Origin: an uncultured Cohaesibacter sp.
GTDB lineage: Bacteria > Pseudomonadota > Alphaproteobacteria > Rhizobiales > Cohaesibacteraceae
NCBI RefSeq assembly: GCF_963676485.1
Contig: NZ_OY781115.1
Span: forward strand, 45,787 to 109,786
DNA: 64,000 nt
Direction: 5' to 3'
Positions 50,856 to 60,220 of this stretch are shown here, piece by piece; positions within the stretch are counted from its first letter, which is position 1; every line of letters starts with the position of its first letter. The notes beneath the pieces are model-generated. The model saw nothing but the letters and a program-made list of their open reading frames with translations. It was not told the origin of the DNA and ran no database searches. The position numbers were made by a program, and so were the translations under genes.

Positions 50856-51959
50856 ATGCTCAAGAAACTACTCATGTCAGCCACCATGCTGCTTGCATCG
50901 GTCCAGCTGTCAACCGCCGCCGATCTTGGTTCCATGTCGTGGGACGAAATCGTATCACAAGCAAAGGAAGAGGGAGAGCTGACCTGGTATGTCTGGTACT
51001 TCCAGGATGACTTCCGGCGCGAGGTCAAAGCCTTTGAAGAGGCCTATGGCATCAAGGTCAAGATTCCGGTTACGACGCTTGATGGCAACACGGAAAAGCT
51101 CATGGCAGAGCGGGACCGTGACACAGGTGATATCGATGCTTTCGCCTGGGATTGGGATCTGCTGTCCACCGTCACACCAGCCAATCTGTTCTATAAACTT
51201 GATATGCTGCCTGCCGATGAAGGGCGTGTCACAACCCTGTCCGGATATGACAGCGACGGCTATGCGCTGGCCTTCTGGGGCAACCAGACCGGTATTGCCT
51301 ATGATCCGGCCAAAGTCGCGGAACAGGATCTGCCACAAACGCCGAAAGATTTTGCCGCCTTCTGGCAGAAAAATCCCGGCAAGTTCGGTTTCAACTATGA
51401 GAATGGTGGGTCCGGCCCCTCATTTTATCAGAATATTCTCAGGGTCGTCTCCGGTACCGACTTCACGGATGGATCGGACAGCGCCGAACACCTTGCTCAA
51501 TTGCAGCCGGGTATCGATTTCTTCAACAAGTATGCCGAAGACTATGTGATCACGGTCTCGAATGCAGATTCGATCACGCGCGTCTCTGATGGCGAATTGT
51601 GGATGGCACCCGCTTGGGAAGACCATCTCGCTGGTCTTCAGAAGCGTGGCGAAGTGCGCAAGGACATCAAATTCTACATTCCCGAAATGGGCATGAATGG
51701 TGGTGGCAACGCAATTGCCATTCCAAAGAACGCACCGCATCCGGCAGCCGCTGCCGTGTTCGTCAACTGGCTGACTTCTGCTGAAACCCAGTCGATGCTC
51801 AATCGCGACTTCGGCAGCGCACCGATGAACACCAAGGCCGATGACAGTTATGCCCTGATTCCCAACAAACAGCGGCAATATCGGATGCCATGGGGTGCCC
51901 AGCCTTTCCGCGGGGAAGTCGAGGCCTATTTCGTCGAACATGTCGTGCAGGAACGATAA
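50856..51959 (+). CDS. ABC transporter substrate-binding protein (PotD/YnjB-like)
   Basis: A 367-residue periplasmic binding protein with signal peptide MLKKLLMSATMLLASVQLSTAA. The first strand reads GELTWYVWYFQDDFRREVKAFEE, followed by WDWDLLSTVTPANLFYKLDM and a late HPAAAAVFVNWLTSAETQSM block. It belongs to the spermidine/iron/phosphonate-like class II group. The ligand is unknown. A following Na/Pi transporter and 2H phosphoesterase hint at a phosphate ester. AGGAGGAG precedes the ATG. Confidence 0.88.
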   Translation: MLKKLLMSATMLLASVQLSTAADLGSMSWDEIVSQAKEEGELTWYVWYFQDDFRREVKAFEEAYGIKVKIPVTTLDGNTEKLMAERDRDTGDIDAFAWDWDLLSTVTPANLFYKLDMLPADEGRVTTLSGYDSDGYALAFWGNQTGIAYDPAKVAEQDLPQTPKDFAAFWQKNPGKFGFNYENGGSGPSFYQNILRVVSGTDFTDGSDSAEHLAQLQPGIDFFNKYAEDYVITVSNADSITRVSDGELWMAPAWEDHLAGLQKRGEVRKDIKFYIPEMGMNGGGNAIAIPKNAPHPAAAAVFVNWLTSAETQSMLNRDFGSAPMNTKADDSYALIPNKQRQYRMPWGAQPFRGEVEAYFVEHVVQER

Positions 51960-51966
51960 GCAAAAT

Positions 51967-51996
51967 GGCCCGACCGACTTTGTCGGTCGGGCCCTT
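51967..51996 (+). terminator. Strong hairpin after the binding-protein gene
   Basis: A 12-bp perfect stem GGCCCGACCGAC/GTCGGTCGGGCC with a TTT loop, followed by CTT. The short T-tail suggests partial termination or mRNA protection, leaving some transcription into the Na/Pi gene 60 bases on. Confidence 0.7.
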
Positions 51997-52052
51997 CAAT
52001 ACCCTCTCTTTGCGCCCATTTGAGGCCAACATGAACCCTCTAGAGGTTAGAT

Positions 52053-53687
52053 GTGACCATTCTGATCTTTCTGATACAGCTTACCAGCGGCGCCATGCTG
52101 CTGTTGTTCTCGGTGCGCTTCATGCGGATCGGCATTGAACGGCTGTGGAGCGTTCAAATCCATGCAAGCCTGAATGAACAGTCCTCAACCTTTCGCAATC
52201 TTGTCAAAGGCATGGGGCTCGGTTTCATCATGCAAGGGGCAACGGTCGTTATGCTGATGACGGCAGCGCTGGCGGGAAATGGGGCGATTCCGATCCTCTC
52301 GGCAACCATCGTTGCACTTGGAGCGGATATGGGATCGGCATTTGCCGTCCAGTTCCTGCATCTGCCCGTCTCTGCCCTTAGCCCTCTGGCCATTCTGGTC
52401 GGTGCTAGCCTCTATCTGCGCTCGAACAATCCCCGACACCGAAATCTCGGGCGGACCATTCTGGGGCTGGGCCTCATCTTCCTTTCCCTGTCCATCATCC
52501 GGGAGAGTGTGGCCCCGCTTGGCAACATGCCATGGACCTCCGCGGTGGTGGACTATCTCAATCGGGATCCCGTGACGGCTGCCCTTGCGGGCGTTGTGCT
52601 GACCTTCCTGATGCATTCAAGTGTTGCAAGCATCCTGACCGCGGTCGCCTTCTCGGCGCATGCCGGGCTTGGATCCTTCGCCGGTCTTGCCTTCATGCTC
52701 GGGTGCAATCTCGGCAGCGCGCTGCTTCCCGTCTGGCTCTTGAAATATGAGAATGAGCGCAGCAAGGCTGTTGCCCTGACTGTAGCAGTGCTGCGTTCTT
52801 CCGTAGCAGCCCTGATCATCCTGATCTTGGCCGTAATGCAGGGACGCATCGCGTTGCCGACCATAGTCTCTGCGGAACAGATGATCCTTGCGGGTCATCT
52901 GACATTCAATCTGCTTCTTCTGCTGTTTGCCCCTGTTTGCACACAGATCTGTGCGCTGTTCGAGCAGCGCGTCAAACTCGCCCAACATCATGCACGGCCT
53001 GATCTGTCCGATACCGTGGTCGATGATGGCACGCTTGCTCTGCCTGCCATCAAGCGCCGTGTGAGCGGCATGCTTGATATCGCAGCAATGATGCTGGAAG
53101 AGGGCGCCTCTCCATCGCCAGACCCTGAGGTCGTTGCCGGACTTGAAAAGCGGATGAATGCAAGCCTTGTCAGCGTGCGCCAGCTCTATGCCCGCCTGCC
53201 GGTCGGCGATGAGCAGGAGCTTGAACGCATCCGGCACATCGTCGAATTCGCCATCCGTGTCGAGCGTTGCGGAGACGTGTTGGCTGGAAAATTCCTCTCC
53301 CTGCAATGCGCCCGACGCGCCGGTGATTTCAAATTCTCTGAAGAAGGTCTGTCCGAGATCAACGGCATTATCGATGCGGTTCGCAAAGCAATCATTCTGG
53401 CGCAGGAAACGGCATGGACCGGGCTCGTTCCCGTTGCCCAGCAGTTGGTGGTGCACAAGCAGGATGTCGCAGAGCTGGAGCAGGAAAGCCGCGCCAATCA
53501 TCTTTCGCGCTTGCGTCGGGGCAATCTGACAAGCCTTGCCTCGAGCAATCAGCATCTCGAAATCATCGCCGATCTCAAGGAGATGAACAGCAAGTTTGCG
53601 ACGATCGGATATGCGGTGATGGAGCAGCATGGCCGATTGCAGAAATCACGCATCAAGGCGACGCCCACCAGCGCAGCATCAGGATGA
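52053..53687 (+). CDS. Na/Pi cotransporter family protein with PhoU-like tail
   Basis: A 544-residue membrane protein of the NptA/YjbB type. The two inverted repeats of the Na/Pi family are visible (MGLGFIMQGATVVMLMTAAL and LTFLMHSSVASILTAVAFSA, with the QGAT/HSSV motifs). From about residue 330 a helical PhoU-like cytosolic tail follows (KRVSGMLDIAAMMLEE, HLEIIADLKEMNSKFATIG). Such proteins move phosphate, often outward. The GTG start has AGAGG 6 bases upstream. It follows an ABC importer and precedes a 2H-phosphoesterase-like gene. Confidence 0.9.
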   Translation: MTILIFLIQLTSGAMLLLFSVRFMRIGIERLWSVQIHASLNEQSSTFRNLVKGMGLGFIMQGATVVMLMTAALAGNGAIPILSATIVALGADMGSAFAVQFLHLPVSALSPLAILVGASLYLRSNNPRHRNLGRTILGLGLIFLSLSIIRESVAPLGNMPWTSAVVDYLNRDPVTAALAGVVLTFLMHSSVASILTAVAFSAHAGLGSFAGLAFMLGCNLGSALLPVWLLKYENERSKAVALTVAVLRSSVAALIILILAVMQGRIALPTIVSAEQMILAGHLTFNLLLLLFAPVCTQICALFEQRVKLAQHHARPDLSDTVVDDGTLALPAIKRRVSGMLDIAAMMLEEGASPSPDPEVVAGLEKRMNASLVSVRQLYARLPVGDEQELERIRHIVEFAIRVERCGDVLAGKFLSLQCARRAGDFKFSEEGLSEINGIIDAVRKAIILAQETAWTGLVPVAQQLVVHKQDVAELEQESRANHLSRLRRGNLTSLASSNQHLEIIADLKEMNSKFATIGYAVMEQHGRLQKSRIKATPTSAASG

Positions 53688-53835
53688 GGCGACACGCCGC
53701 GAAACAAACAACAGACAAGGAACCGGTATGATCTAGCGAGATCTACCGGAGAGCCAAAAACACGAACAGATGACGGCCGACTATCTTTTCCCAAGGGATA
53801 GAGGCCGATCAATCACGACATACTGGAGATGTCCG

Positions 53836-54642
53836 ATGCAAAGCAACAGCTGGTCTATGCCCGAACCCAAGCGCGGCAAAATTCTTTCCCTTCTAACCGG
53901 AAAAGACATCGGTGGAGCCCACCCGCCCGCAATCACGGCCCCGGACAAGGGTGGGAAATTTACACCGGACGGCACTGTGCTGCCCTTTCCCGGCAACACC
54001 TTCATTTGCCACATCAATCAGAATACGGCCTTCTTCGAAGCGCTCTGCACCATGCAGGATCACCTTCGTGCATCGCGATATGCCGACTGGTTTTCTTTTC
54101 TGCCGAAGGCAAGCTTTCACATGACGGTCTTCTGTGGTGTCTGTGGCGACCCACTCGGGCAGGATGGCTGGCCAGAAGGATTGCCCGCCGGCTCCGACCT
54201 CGCAACAACCACGCGCCATTTCATCGACACTTTGGAACAAAAAAGGGGGGAAGCGGGGTTCAAGGTCAAACCGACAGGGCTCGTCTTGCCGGCTACCATT
54301 GAGATGGAAGGGCTGAACCCGGTTGAAGAAGGGAAATTGCGCCAGACACGCGCCTTGCTGGAAGATGTGACGGGCATCAGGCGTGGTGATATCGACAGCT
54401 ACGGCTTTCATGTCAGCATGGCCTATCCCATCCGCTGGCTCACCACACAGCAGGCAGACAGCGTGATGAAAGAGGCGGAAGCCCTGTTTGAAGCATTGTT
54501 GAGGGACATCGGCCCGGTCGATCTTGGCCCTGTTGAATTGTGCCTTTTTGAAACCATGCATCGCTATGAAACGATCGGAATTCTCGATCCCGAAGGCTAC
54601 AGTATTGGCAAAATGACTGAGCAGACGCGAATGACGGATTGA
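53836..54642 (+). CDS. DUF1868 protein (2H phosphoesterase-like)
   Basis: A 268-residue cytosolic protein. Two histidine motifs of the 2H phosphoesterase superfamily are present, SFHMTVFCG (near residue 93) and GFHVSMAYPI (near 193), about 100 residues apart as expected for the paired active site. Superfamily members open 2',3'-cyclic or 1',2'-cyclic phosphodiesters. The ATG at 53836 has GGAGA at 8 bases and starts before the first conserved segment. Its place after a Na/Pi transporter supports a phosphate-releasing route. The substrate is not known. Confidence 0.8.
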   Translation: MQSNSWSMPEPKRGKILSLLTGKDIGGAHPPAITAPDKGGKFTPDGTVLPFPGNTFICHINQNTAFFEALCTMQDHLRASRYADWFSFLPKASFHMTVFCGVCGDPLGQDGWPEGLPAGSDLATTTRHFIDTLEQKRGEAGFKVKPTGLVLPATIEMEGLNPVEEGKLRQTRALLEDVTGIRRGDIDSYGFHVSMAYPIRWLTTQQADSVMKEAEALFEALLRDIGPVDLGPVELCLFETMHRYETIGILDPEGYSIGKMTEQTRMTD

Positions 54643-54696
54643 ACGCGTTTATCGCGCGCCACTCCGGCGCCTAATCATATCCTTGCAATATGAAAT

Positions 54697-54726
54697 ATCA
54701 GGCTTGCCTACAGCGGTAAGCCTGAT
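54697..54726. terminator. Bidirectional hairpin between convergent genes
   Basis: A 12-bp stem (ATCAGGCTTGCC / GGTAAGCCTGAT, one G-U pair) with a 6-base loop between the DUF1868 gene and the convergent LacI gene. There is no long T-run. Confidence 0.55.
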
Positions 54727-54830
54727 CCGATAAGCCTTACATGCTTGCGTTGCTCGCAGCCGATCTTGTCGCTTTGTATCCACCGTGATCTGCGATGTAT
54801 TGATTCCGAGCGCATTTCTACCCAAGCCCC

Positions 54831-55877
54831 TCAGCGATGGTGCGAACCCAACTCCGGGTCGCTTTCTCCCTCAATCAGGGTCATCGGCCAGATTTTTGTC
54901 TTTGGAACATCCTTATAGATCGAGGCAAAAGCCGGAAGGGTAGATAATAGCATTTCACCTAGCGCCTGCCCAACCGATAGAGCATCTACTCCAAAGCAGG
55001 TAAGACGTGGTAACAGGAAACTGCCAACTGGACTTTCGCGTTCCGCAATGATCGCCAGATTTGCACCCGGCTGCAATCCTTCTTCCCCGAGCCTTCGATA
55101 GAGGCCAACTGACATCATTTCAGCATTGAGCAGTATGGCTGTCGGGCGATCTTCAATCTGTAAAAGCTGATTGCCAACTTCATAGCCGCCGCTTTCCTTC
55201 ACTGCAGCTCGAAAAACCAAGGCAGGGTCAAATGGAAGCCCGTGTTTCTCCAAGCCAGCTTGATAGCCCTTTAAAAATAACTTTGCCAGATTCACATCAT
55301 TGTCAGGAGCTGCAACAGCGATCCGCCTATGTCCCCGCTCGTAGAGCCGCTCAACTGCCCTTTTCGCGATGCCTTCGAAATCAAGGTCGATCCAGCGATT
55401 TTCTGCGCTTGCGGATTCACTGCGACCAAGTGAAACAAATGGCATTTTGGCCTTTGTGAGAAAAGAGAATCTTGGATCCGTTATACGGGTCGATGAAATC
55501 ACCATGGCGTCAACAAGGCGTCGCGCCACCATTCTGCGCAAGAAGGCGTCCTGATCTTCATCATTGGGGCAAAGCAGCAGCACCAGATCAAGACCATGAC
55601 GGGTTAGCACTCTCTGTAGACCATCAATCACTCTTGGAAAGAAATTGTCACTCGTCGATCCGGTCGAAGAATCATGATCCAGAATTAGTCCTATCGTGCG
55701 TGTGGTGCCCTGTCGTAAGCTGCGTCCGGCCTGATTGGGCACATAACCTAACTCCTCAGCTGCTTCCAGAACCTTGCGGCGGGTTTCAGCATTGACGTCG
55801 GCCTTGCCGTTCAGAGCACGCGACACCGTCCCCGTAGAAATATGTAGATGGTTGGCAAGTTGACGAATGCCCTTCAT
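54831..55877 (-). CDS. LacI family regulator of the alpha-xyloside operon
   Basis: A 348-residue repressor: HTH MKGIRQLANHLHISTGTVSR, hinge helix GYVPNQAGRSLRQGTT and a periplasmic-binding-like sensor domain. It is divergent from a sugar ABC operon ending in a YicI-type alpha-xylosidase. A perfect LacI-type operator lies at that operon's promoter, 61-74 bases from this gene's own start, so it probably controls both directions. The inducer is probably an alpha-xyloside or a related oligosaccharide. Confidence 0.92.
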   Translation of the reverse strand: MKGIRQLANHLHISTGTVSRALNGKADVNAETRRKVLEAAEELGYVPNQAGRSLRQGTTRTIGLILDHDSSTGSTSDNFFPRVIDGLQRVLTRHGLDLVLLLCPNDEDQDAFLRRMVARRLVDAMVISSTRITDPRFSFLTKAKMPFVSLGRSESASAENRWIDLDFEGIAKRAVERLYERGHRRIAVAAPDNDVNLAKLFLKGYQAGLEKHGLPFDPALVFRAAVKESGGYEVGNQLLQIEDRPTAILLNAEMMSVGLYRRLGEEGLQPGANLAIIAERESPVGSFLLPRLTCFGVDALSVGQALGEMLLSTLPAFASIYKDVPKTKIWPMTLIEGESDPELGSHHR

Positions 55878-55907
55878 TCCATTTCCTCTAATAATGTAAT
55901 TCTCTAT

Positions 55908-55951
55908 TTGACAGCTTGTGACACTCAGGTCTATTGTCGTAAACGTTTACG
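55908..55951 (+). promoter_or_regulatory. Promoter with perfect LacI operator
   Basis: -35 TTGACA (55908-55913), an 18-base spacer and -10 TATTGT (55932-55937) are followed at once by CGTAAACGTTTACG (55938-55951), a perfect 14-bp palindrome with the central CG of LacI/PurR-family sites. It covers the start of transcription, an ideal repressor position. Confidence 0.8.
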
Positions 55952-56011
55952 GTGGCAATTTCAGACCTTTTTCGTGTGAAGTTCCTGCCAAAGCGCATTT
56001 GGGAGGTCGAT

Positions 56012-57238
56012 TTGACAAAATTCAGCTTATTCACCCGTGTATCATTAGCGGCAACGATGTTCAGCCTTGCCGGTTCCGCTTTTGCAGCCGACCCTGTTAC
56101 CATTCAACTCTGGGCCGTCGACCGGCCGGACCAGCCGACACCAGCTCTGGTGGAGGATTTCAACGCCAGCCACACTGATATCAAGGTGCAATACCGGCAA
56201 TTGCAGTTTGCCGATCTGATGAGCGACGTCATGCGCGCTTATGCGGTTGGCAAGGCTCCCGATATCTATGCAGTTGACGTTCCCTTTAATGCCATGATGG
56301 CCGCCAAGGGCGCCTTGCTTGACCTCACAGACATGGTCAACAGCTCCAAAGTGATCAATATTGATGACTATTATTCTGGCCCGATCGCCTCTGCCATGTG
56401 GGATGGAAAACTCTATGGTGTTCCCAAATCCACCAATACGATCGCTCTCTATTACAATGCCGACATGCTCAAGTCTGCTGGGATCACAGAACCTCCCAAA
56501 ACGTGGGATGAGTTGTACGAAGATGCCAAGAAGCTGACCGACAAGAAAAAAGGCATCTATGGCCTCGCTTTTTCAGCACAGGCAACCGAGGAAGGAACCT
56601 TCCAGTTTCTGCCCTGGGTGCAAATGGCAGGCGGCAGCTGGGATCAAGTCAATACCGAAGGCGGTGTAAAGGCTCTGAGGTTATGGAAGAAGTTTCTGGA
56701 TGAAGGACTTGCTTCGCCAGATACCATCAGTCGCAGTCAGTGGGACTCAACCTCCACTTTCATCGCTGGCAATGCCGCCATGTCGATCTCCGGCCCGTGG
56801 GAACTGGATCGCATGTCCAAGGAAGCAAAATTTGACTATAAGGTCGCCTTGCTTCCTGTTCCCGAAGAAAGCGCAACGCGTTCATCTGCAATGGGCGACT
56901 ATAACTGGGTGGTTTTCAAGTCGACCAAGCATCCAGAAGAAACCTTCAAGGTGTTGGAATATCTGGCTGAGCAGGACAAGGACATGTTCCAGCGCTTCGG
57001 GCAGTTGCCGCCAGAGCAGAACATTACGATCCCATCCACCGGTGATCCCAAAAAGGATCGGGCACTTCAAGCCTTTCAGGAACAACTAAAATATGCTCGG
57101 CCCCGAGGTCCATCACCAGAATGGCCCAAGATCTCCAAGGCCATTCAAGATGCTCTTCAGGCCGCATTGACGGGAGCCTCTTCTCCCAAGGAAGCGCTTG
57201 ATCAGGCTCAGGTTGTTATAGACAGGGTCACCCAATAA
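56012..57238 (+). CDS. Sugar ABC transporter substrate-binding protein (MalE-like)
   Basis: A 408-residue family-1 binding protein. The TTG at 56012 is chosen because GGGAGG lies 5 bases upstream and a signal peptide follows directly ([20 protein letters not shown], then GSAFA). Typical blocks: ITIQLW-like first strand, [40 protein letters not shown] and [16 protein letters not shown]. It is first of a five-gene operon. With the downstream alpha-xylosidase it probably imports alpha-xylosyl oligosaccharides such as isoprimeverose. Confidence 0.9.
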   Translation: MTKFSLFTRVSLAATMFSLAGSAFAADPVTIQLWAVDRPDQPTPALVEDFNASHTDIKVQYRQLQFADLMSDVMRAYAVGKAPDIYAVDVPFNAMMAAKGALLDLTDMVNSSKVINIDDYYSGPIASAMWDGKLYGVPKSTNTIALYYNADMLKSAGITEPPKTWDELYEDAKKLTDKKKGIYGLAFSAQATEEGTFQFLPWVQMAGGSWDQVNTEGGVKALRLWKKFLDEGLASPDTISRSQWDSTSTFIAGNAAMSISGPWELDRMSKEAKFDYKVALLPVPEESATRSSAMGDYNWVVFKSTKHPEETFKVLEYLAEQDKDMFQRFGQLPPEQNITIPSTGDPKKDRALQAFQEQLKYARPRGPSPEWPKISKAIQDALQAALTGASSPKEALDQAQVVIDRVTQ

Positions 57239-57269
57239 TCCCAAGGCGTGAGCGTAAAGTAGAGCTCCA

Positions 57270-57294
57270 CCCGCATCCCCTCATGGGATGCGGG
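57270..57294 (+). repeat. Intercistronic hairpin after the binding-protein gene
   Basis: A 10-bp perfect stem CCCGCATCCC/GGGATGCGGG with a 5-base loop in the 100-base gap before the permease. Such hairpins protect the binding-protein message and give it a higher level than the permeases, as for malE-malF. Confidence 0.65.
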
Positions 57295-57338
57295 ATGCTG
57301 GAAGTTTGCTTATTGCCGCTCAAAGGAGTTTCATCCCC

Positions 57339-58241
57339 ATGCGCAAGCGATTGTCCAATTTATGGGACGGGCTTGGTTTTGATATCATTCTGATCGGCCT
57401 GCCGCTGATCTTTCTGATCGCCATATCCGGCAGCGCCATCCTTTATAATGTTCTGATGAGTTTTCAGGAAGTTGACATGTTCAGCCTCGGACAACTCATT
57501 CGCCCCTTTGTAGGCTTCGAGAATTACCAAGCCATTCTGTCCGATCCGCAAACCTGGCCCATTTTCTGGAATACGCTGCTGTTCGTCGTGGGATCTCTGG
57601 CAGGTCAGTTTCTCCTCGGATTCGGGCTTGCTCTTTTCTTCCAACAGACATTTCCTGGCTCGACATGGCTGCGTGGACTTTTTCTTGTCTCTTGGGTCAT
57701 GCCCGGGCTGGTCGCCGGCGCCATCTGGAATTGGTTGCTCAGCGGTGACTTCGGGGTGTTCAATTTCTTCCTCACCCAACTCGGTGTGATCGACGCGCCT
57801 ATCTTCTGGCGTTCTAACCCGGATTTTGCGCTCTGGAGTGTGATCTTTGCTAATATATGGCTGGGAACTTCCTTCAATATGATTTTGCTCTCTGTCGGTC
57901 TGGCATCGATACCGGGAGATCTCTATGAAGCCGCAGCACTGGATGGTGCTGGTCCCATGCGCCGGTTTCTCACCATAACACTTCCCATGATGCGGGCGAC
58001 TATCGGGGCTCTGCTCTCGCTGGGCCTCATTTTCACCTTGCAACAATTCGACCTCTTCGCCTCGATCACCGATGGCGGTCCGAACAATGCATCCAATGTG
58101 GCGCAATATTGGGCCTGGCAGCTTTCCTTCCGTGAATTTGATTTTGCAAGGGGAGCCACCGTGTCTGTGATGATGATAACGCTCGTGATCGTGGCGGCTG
58201 CTTTTTATGTGCGCTCCACGCGCTCGGAGGTAAGAGGATGA
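57339..58241 (+). CDS. Sugar ABC transporter permease (MalF-like)
   Basis: A 300-residue permease with six hydrophobic segments and the EAA loop GDLYEAAALDGAGPMRRFLTI. The ATG at 57339 has AAAGGAG upstream and gives the usual cytosolic start MRKRLSNLWDGLG. The open frame back to 57288 overlaps the hairpin and is rejected. It ends in an ATGA overlap with the next permease. Confidence 0.92.
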   Translation: MRKRLSNLWDGLGFDIILIGLPLIFLIAISGSAILYNVLMSFQEVDMFSLGQLIRPFVGFENYQAILSDPQTWPIFWNTLLFVVGSLAGQFLLGFGLALFFQQTFPGSTWLRGLFLVSWVMPGLVAGAIWNWLLSGDFGVFNFFLTQLGVIDAPIFWRSNPDFALWSVIFANIWLGTSFNMILLSVGLASIPGDLYEAAALDGAGPMRRFLTITLPMMRATIGALLSLGLIFTLQQFDLFASITDGGPNNASNVAQYWAWQLSFREFDFARGATVSVMMITLVIVAAAFYVRSTRSEVRG

Positions 58242-59068
58242 GTAACAAAAGCTTTCGCAATGTCATCCTGATTGTCTGTGCACTCATATTGGCGTTGATC
58301 TATCTATTTCCACTATACTGGATGTATGTCACGGCAATCAAGACAACCTCCGAAGCGTTTGCCAGTCCGCCCATTTTTATTCCGACACAGGCACAATGGA
58401 GCAATTTTGTTGATGTCTGGCAGACGCGCCATATGGGCAACTTCCTCTGGAATTCCTTCTATATTGCCACTTGGTCCGTTGTTCTGATTGCTATTCTCGG
58501 CTCTGGAGCAGCCTATGTTCTGGCCCGCTATCGCAACCGTTGGGTGGATGTTGGTCTGTTCCTGATCCTGATGTTGCAGGTATTGCCCCCCTCTCTGATG
58601 GTAACCCCGATTTTTGTTGGTTTCTCACAGCTTGGCATCCTCGATTATCCACGGTTTGCAACGGTTCTGGGGATCACGGCAAAGAGCATGCCTTTCTTCG
58701 TCGTACTTGTACGCGCCACTTTCATGAGCGTGCCGATGGAGCTTGAGGAGGCAGCGCTGGTGGATGGCAACTCCCGTATCGGGGCTTTCTTTCACATCGT
58801 ATTGCCGCTTGCGCGGAACGGGATCCTGGTCAGCGCAATCCTCATCTACATGCAGGCCTTCGGTGAATTCGTTTATTCCAAAACCTTCATCGCGGACGCC
58901 ATCTATCAACCGGCCAGTGTGGGCCTCAATACCTTCATGGGACCGAACACGGTCGAATGGGACAAGATCATGGCTTACTCGTCGATCTATGTGACACCAA
59001 TTCTCGCCGTATTTGTTCTTTTGCAACGCAAAATCGTCTCAGGCCTGACCTCGGGAGCTTTAAAATGA
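58238..59068 (+). CDS. Sugar ABC transporter permease (MalG-like)
   Basis: A 276-residue permease with the EAA loop MELEEAALVDGNSRIGAFFHIVLP and the early YLFPLYWMYVTAIKTTSEAF characteristic of MalG-type proteins. It overlaps both neighbours by 4 bases. Confidence 0.92.
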   Translation: MSNKSFRNVILIVCALILALIYLFPLYWMYVTAIKTTSEAFASPPIFIPTQAQWSNFVDVWQTRHMGNFLWNSFYIATWSVVLIAILGSGAAYVLARYRNRWVDVGLFLILMLQVLPPSLMVTPIFVGFSQLGILDYPRFATVLGITAKSMPFFVVLVRATFMSVPMELEEAALVDGNSRIGAFFHIVLPLARNGILVSAILIYMQAFGEFVYSKTFIADAIYQPASVGLNTFMGPNTVEWDKIMAYSSIYVTPILAVFVLLQRKIVSGLTSGALK

Positions 59069-60132
59069 CAGCCCAGATCGAATTTGATGCGGTCGAAAAA
59101 TACTATGGTCGCTATCATGCCCTCAAGAATATCAATCTGACGATCGAGAAAAAATCTTTCGTGGCTCTGGTAGGCCCGTCAGGATGTGGCAAATCCACCC
59201 TGCTGCGCTCACTTGCTGGTCTGGAAGGCATTTCTAAAGGCGAGATCCGGATCGCCGGGGATCGCATGAATGAAGCGCCTCCGCGCAAACGCGATATTGC
59301 CATGGTCTTCCAGTCCTATGCGCTGTATCCGCACATGACCGTGGAAGAAAATCTCACCTACAGCCTCAGAACCCATGGTGTGAAGAAAAAACAGGCCCAG
59401 TTGAAAGCCCGCGAAGTGGCCGAAACCACAGGGCTCTCAACCCTTCTAAGCCGCTATCCGCGCGAGCTTTCAGGTGGACAGCGTCAACGCGTGGCCATGA
59501 GCCGCGCCATCATTCGCGATCCCAAGGCGTTCCTGTTTGATGAACCCCTCTCTAACCTTGACGCCGCGCTACGCGTACATATGCGTAAGGAGATCCGTGC
59601 CCTACATGATCGACTGCAGGCCACTTCTGTCTATGTGACACATGATCAGATCGAGGCCATGACCATGGCGGACAAGGTCGTGCTCATGAAAGAGGGCAAG
59701 ATTGAACAGGAAGGGGCTCCTCTTGAGCTCTATGATCGTCCGGCCAATCAGTTCGTGGCAGGGTTTGTCGGCTCCCCGGCAATGAATTTCATACCCGCAA
59801 CAGTTTGCGCAGATGGGCAGGGCCTGAAGTTGGAAATGGGAGATGATCAAATCCTCCCTTATGCAGGACCACTGAAAGGCGGGCACAGAGTTACCGTCGG
59901 GCTGAGACCTGAGCATTTGATGCTGGTCTCTTCCGAGGAAGCCCAGTTCAAGATGCGCCTGAGATTGGCAGAAGCCACCGGAGCAACCACCTATCTGTTC
60001 ACGGACAGTGAGCAGGAAGTCACCATTGTTGTGAATGATCGGGCAACTGTGCGCCCGGGTGAAGTCCTCAATCTACGGATCGATCCGGAGCGCATACATC
60101 TGTTTGACCGAGAAACCGGCATCCGCATCTAG
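59065..60132 (+). CDS. Sugar ABC transporter ATP-binding protein (MalK/UgpC-like)
   Basis: A 355-residue ATPase: [38 protein letters not shown] and THDQIEAM. A C-terminal regulatory OB/TOBE domain is present (VTVGLRPEHLMLVSSEEA). The ATG at 59065 overlaps the permease stop. Having its own ATPase makes the operon self-contained. Confidence 0.93.
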   Translation: MTAQIEFDAVEKYYGRYHALKNINLTIEKKSFVALVGPSGCGKSTLLRSLAGLEGISKGEIRIAGDRMNEAPPRKRDIAMVFQSYALYPHMTVEENLTYSLRTHGVKKKQAQLKAREVAETTGLSTLLSRYPRELSGGQRQRVAMSRAIIRDPKAFLFDEPLSNLDAALRVHMRKEIRALHDRLQATSVYVTHDQIEAMTMADKVVLMKEGKIEQEGAPLELYDRPANQFVAGFVGSPAMNFIPATVCADGQGLKLEMGDDQILPYAGPLKGGHRVTVGLRPEHLMLVSSEEAQFKMRLRLAEATGATTYLFTDSEQEVTIVVNDRATVRPGEVLNLRIDPERIHLFDRETGIRI

Positions 60133-60220
60133 CTAAAACTTTTTAATCGCGGCTTTGACCAACAAAGCAGGGACTCGCGCCAGCCTTTGCGCATGCGCGG
60201 CTGTTAAGGGAATTTGAATT

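Noticed and set aside
52617-53630. 337-codon open frame antisense to the Na/Pi cotransporter
   Set aside because: It is a shadow frame, and the sense strand has strong family motifs and a good start.
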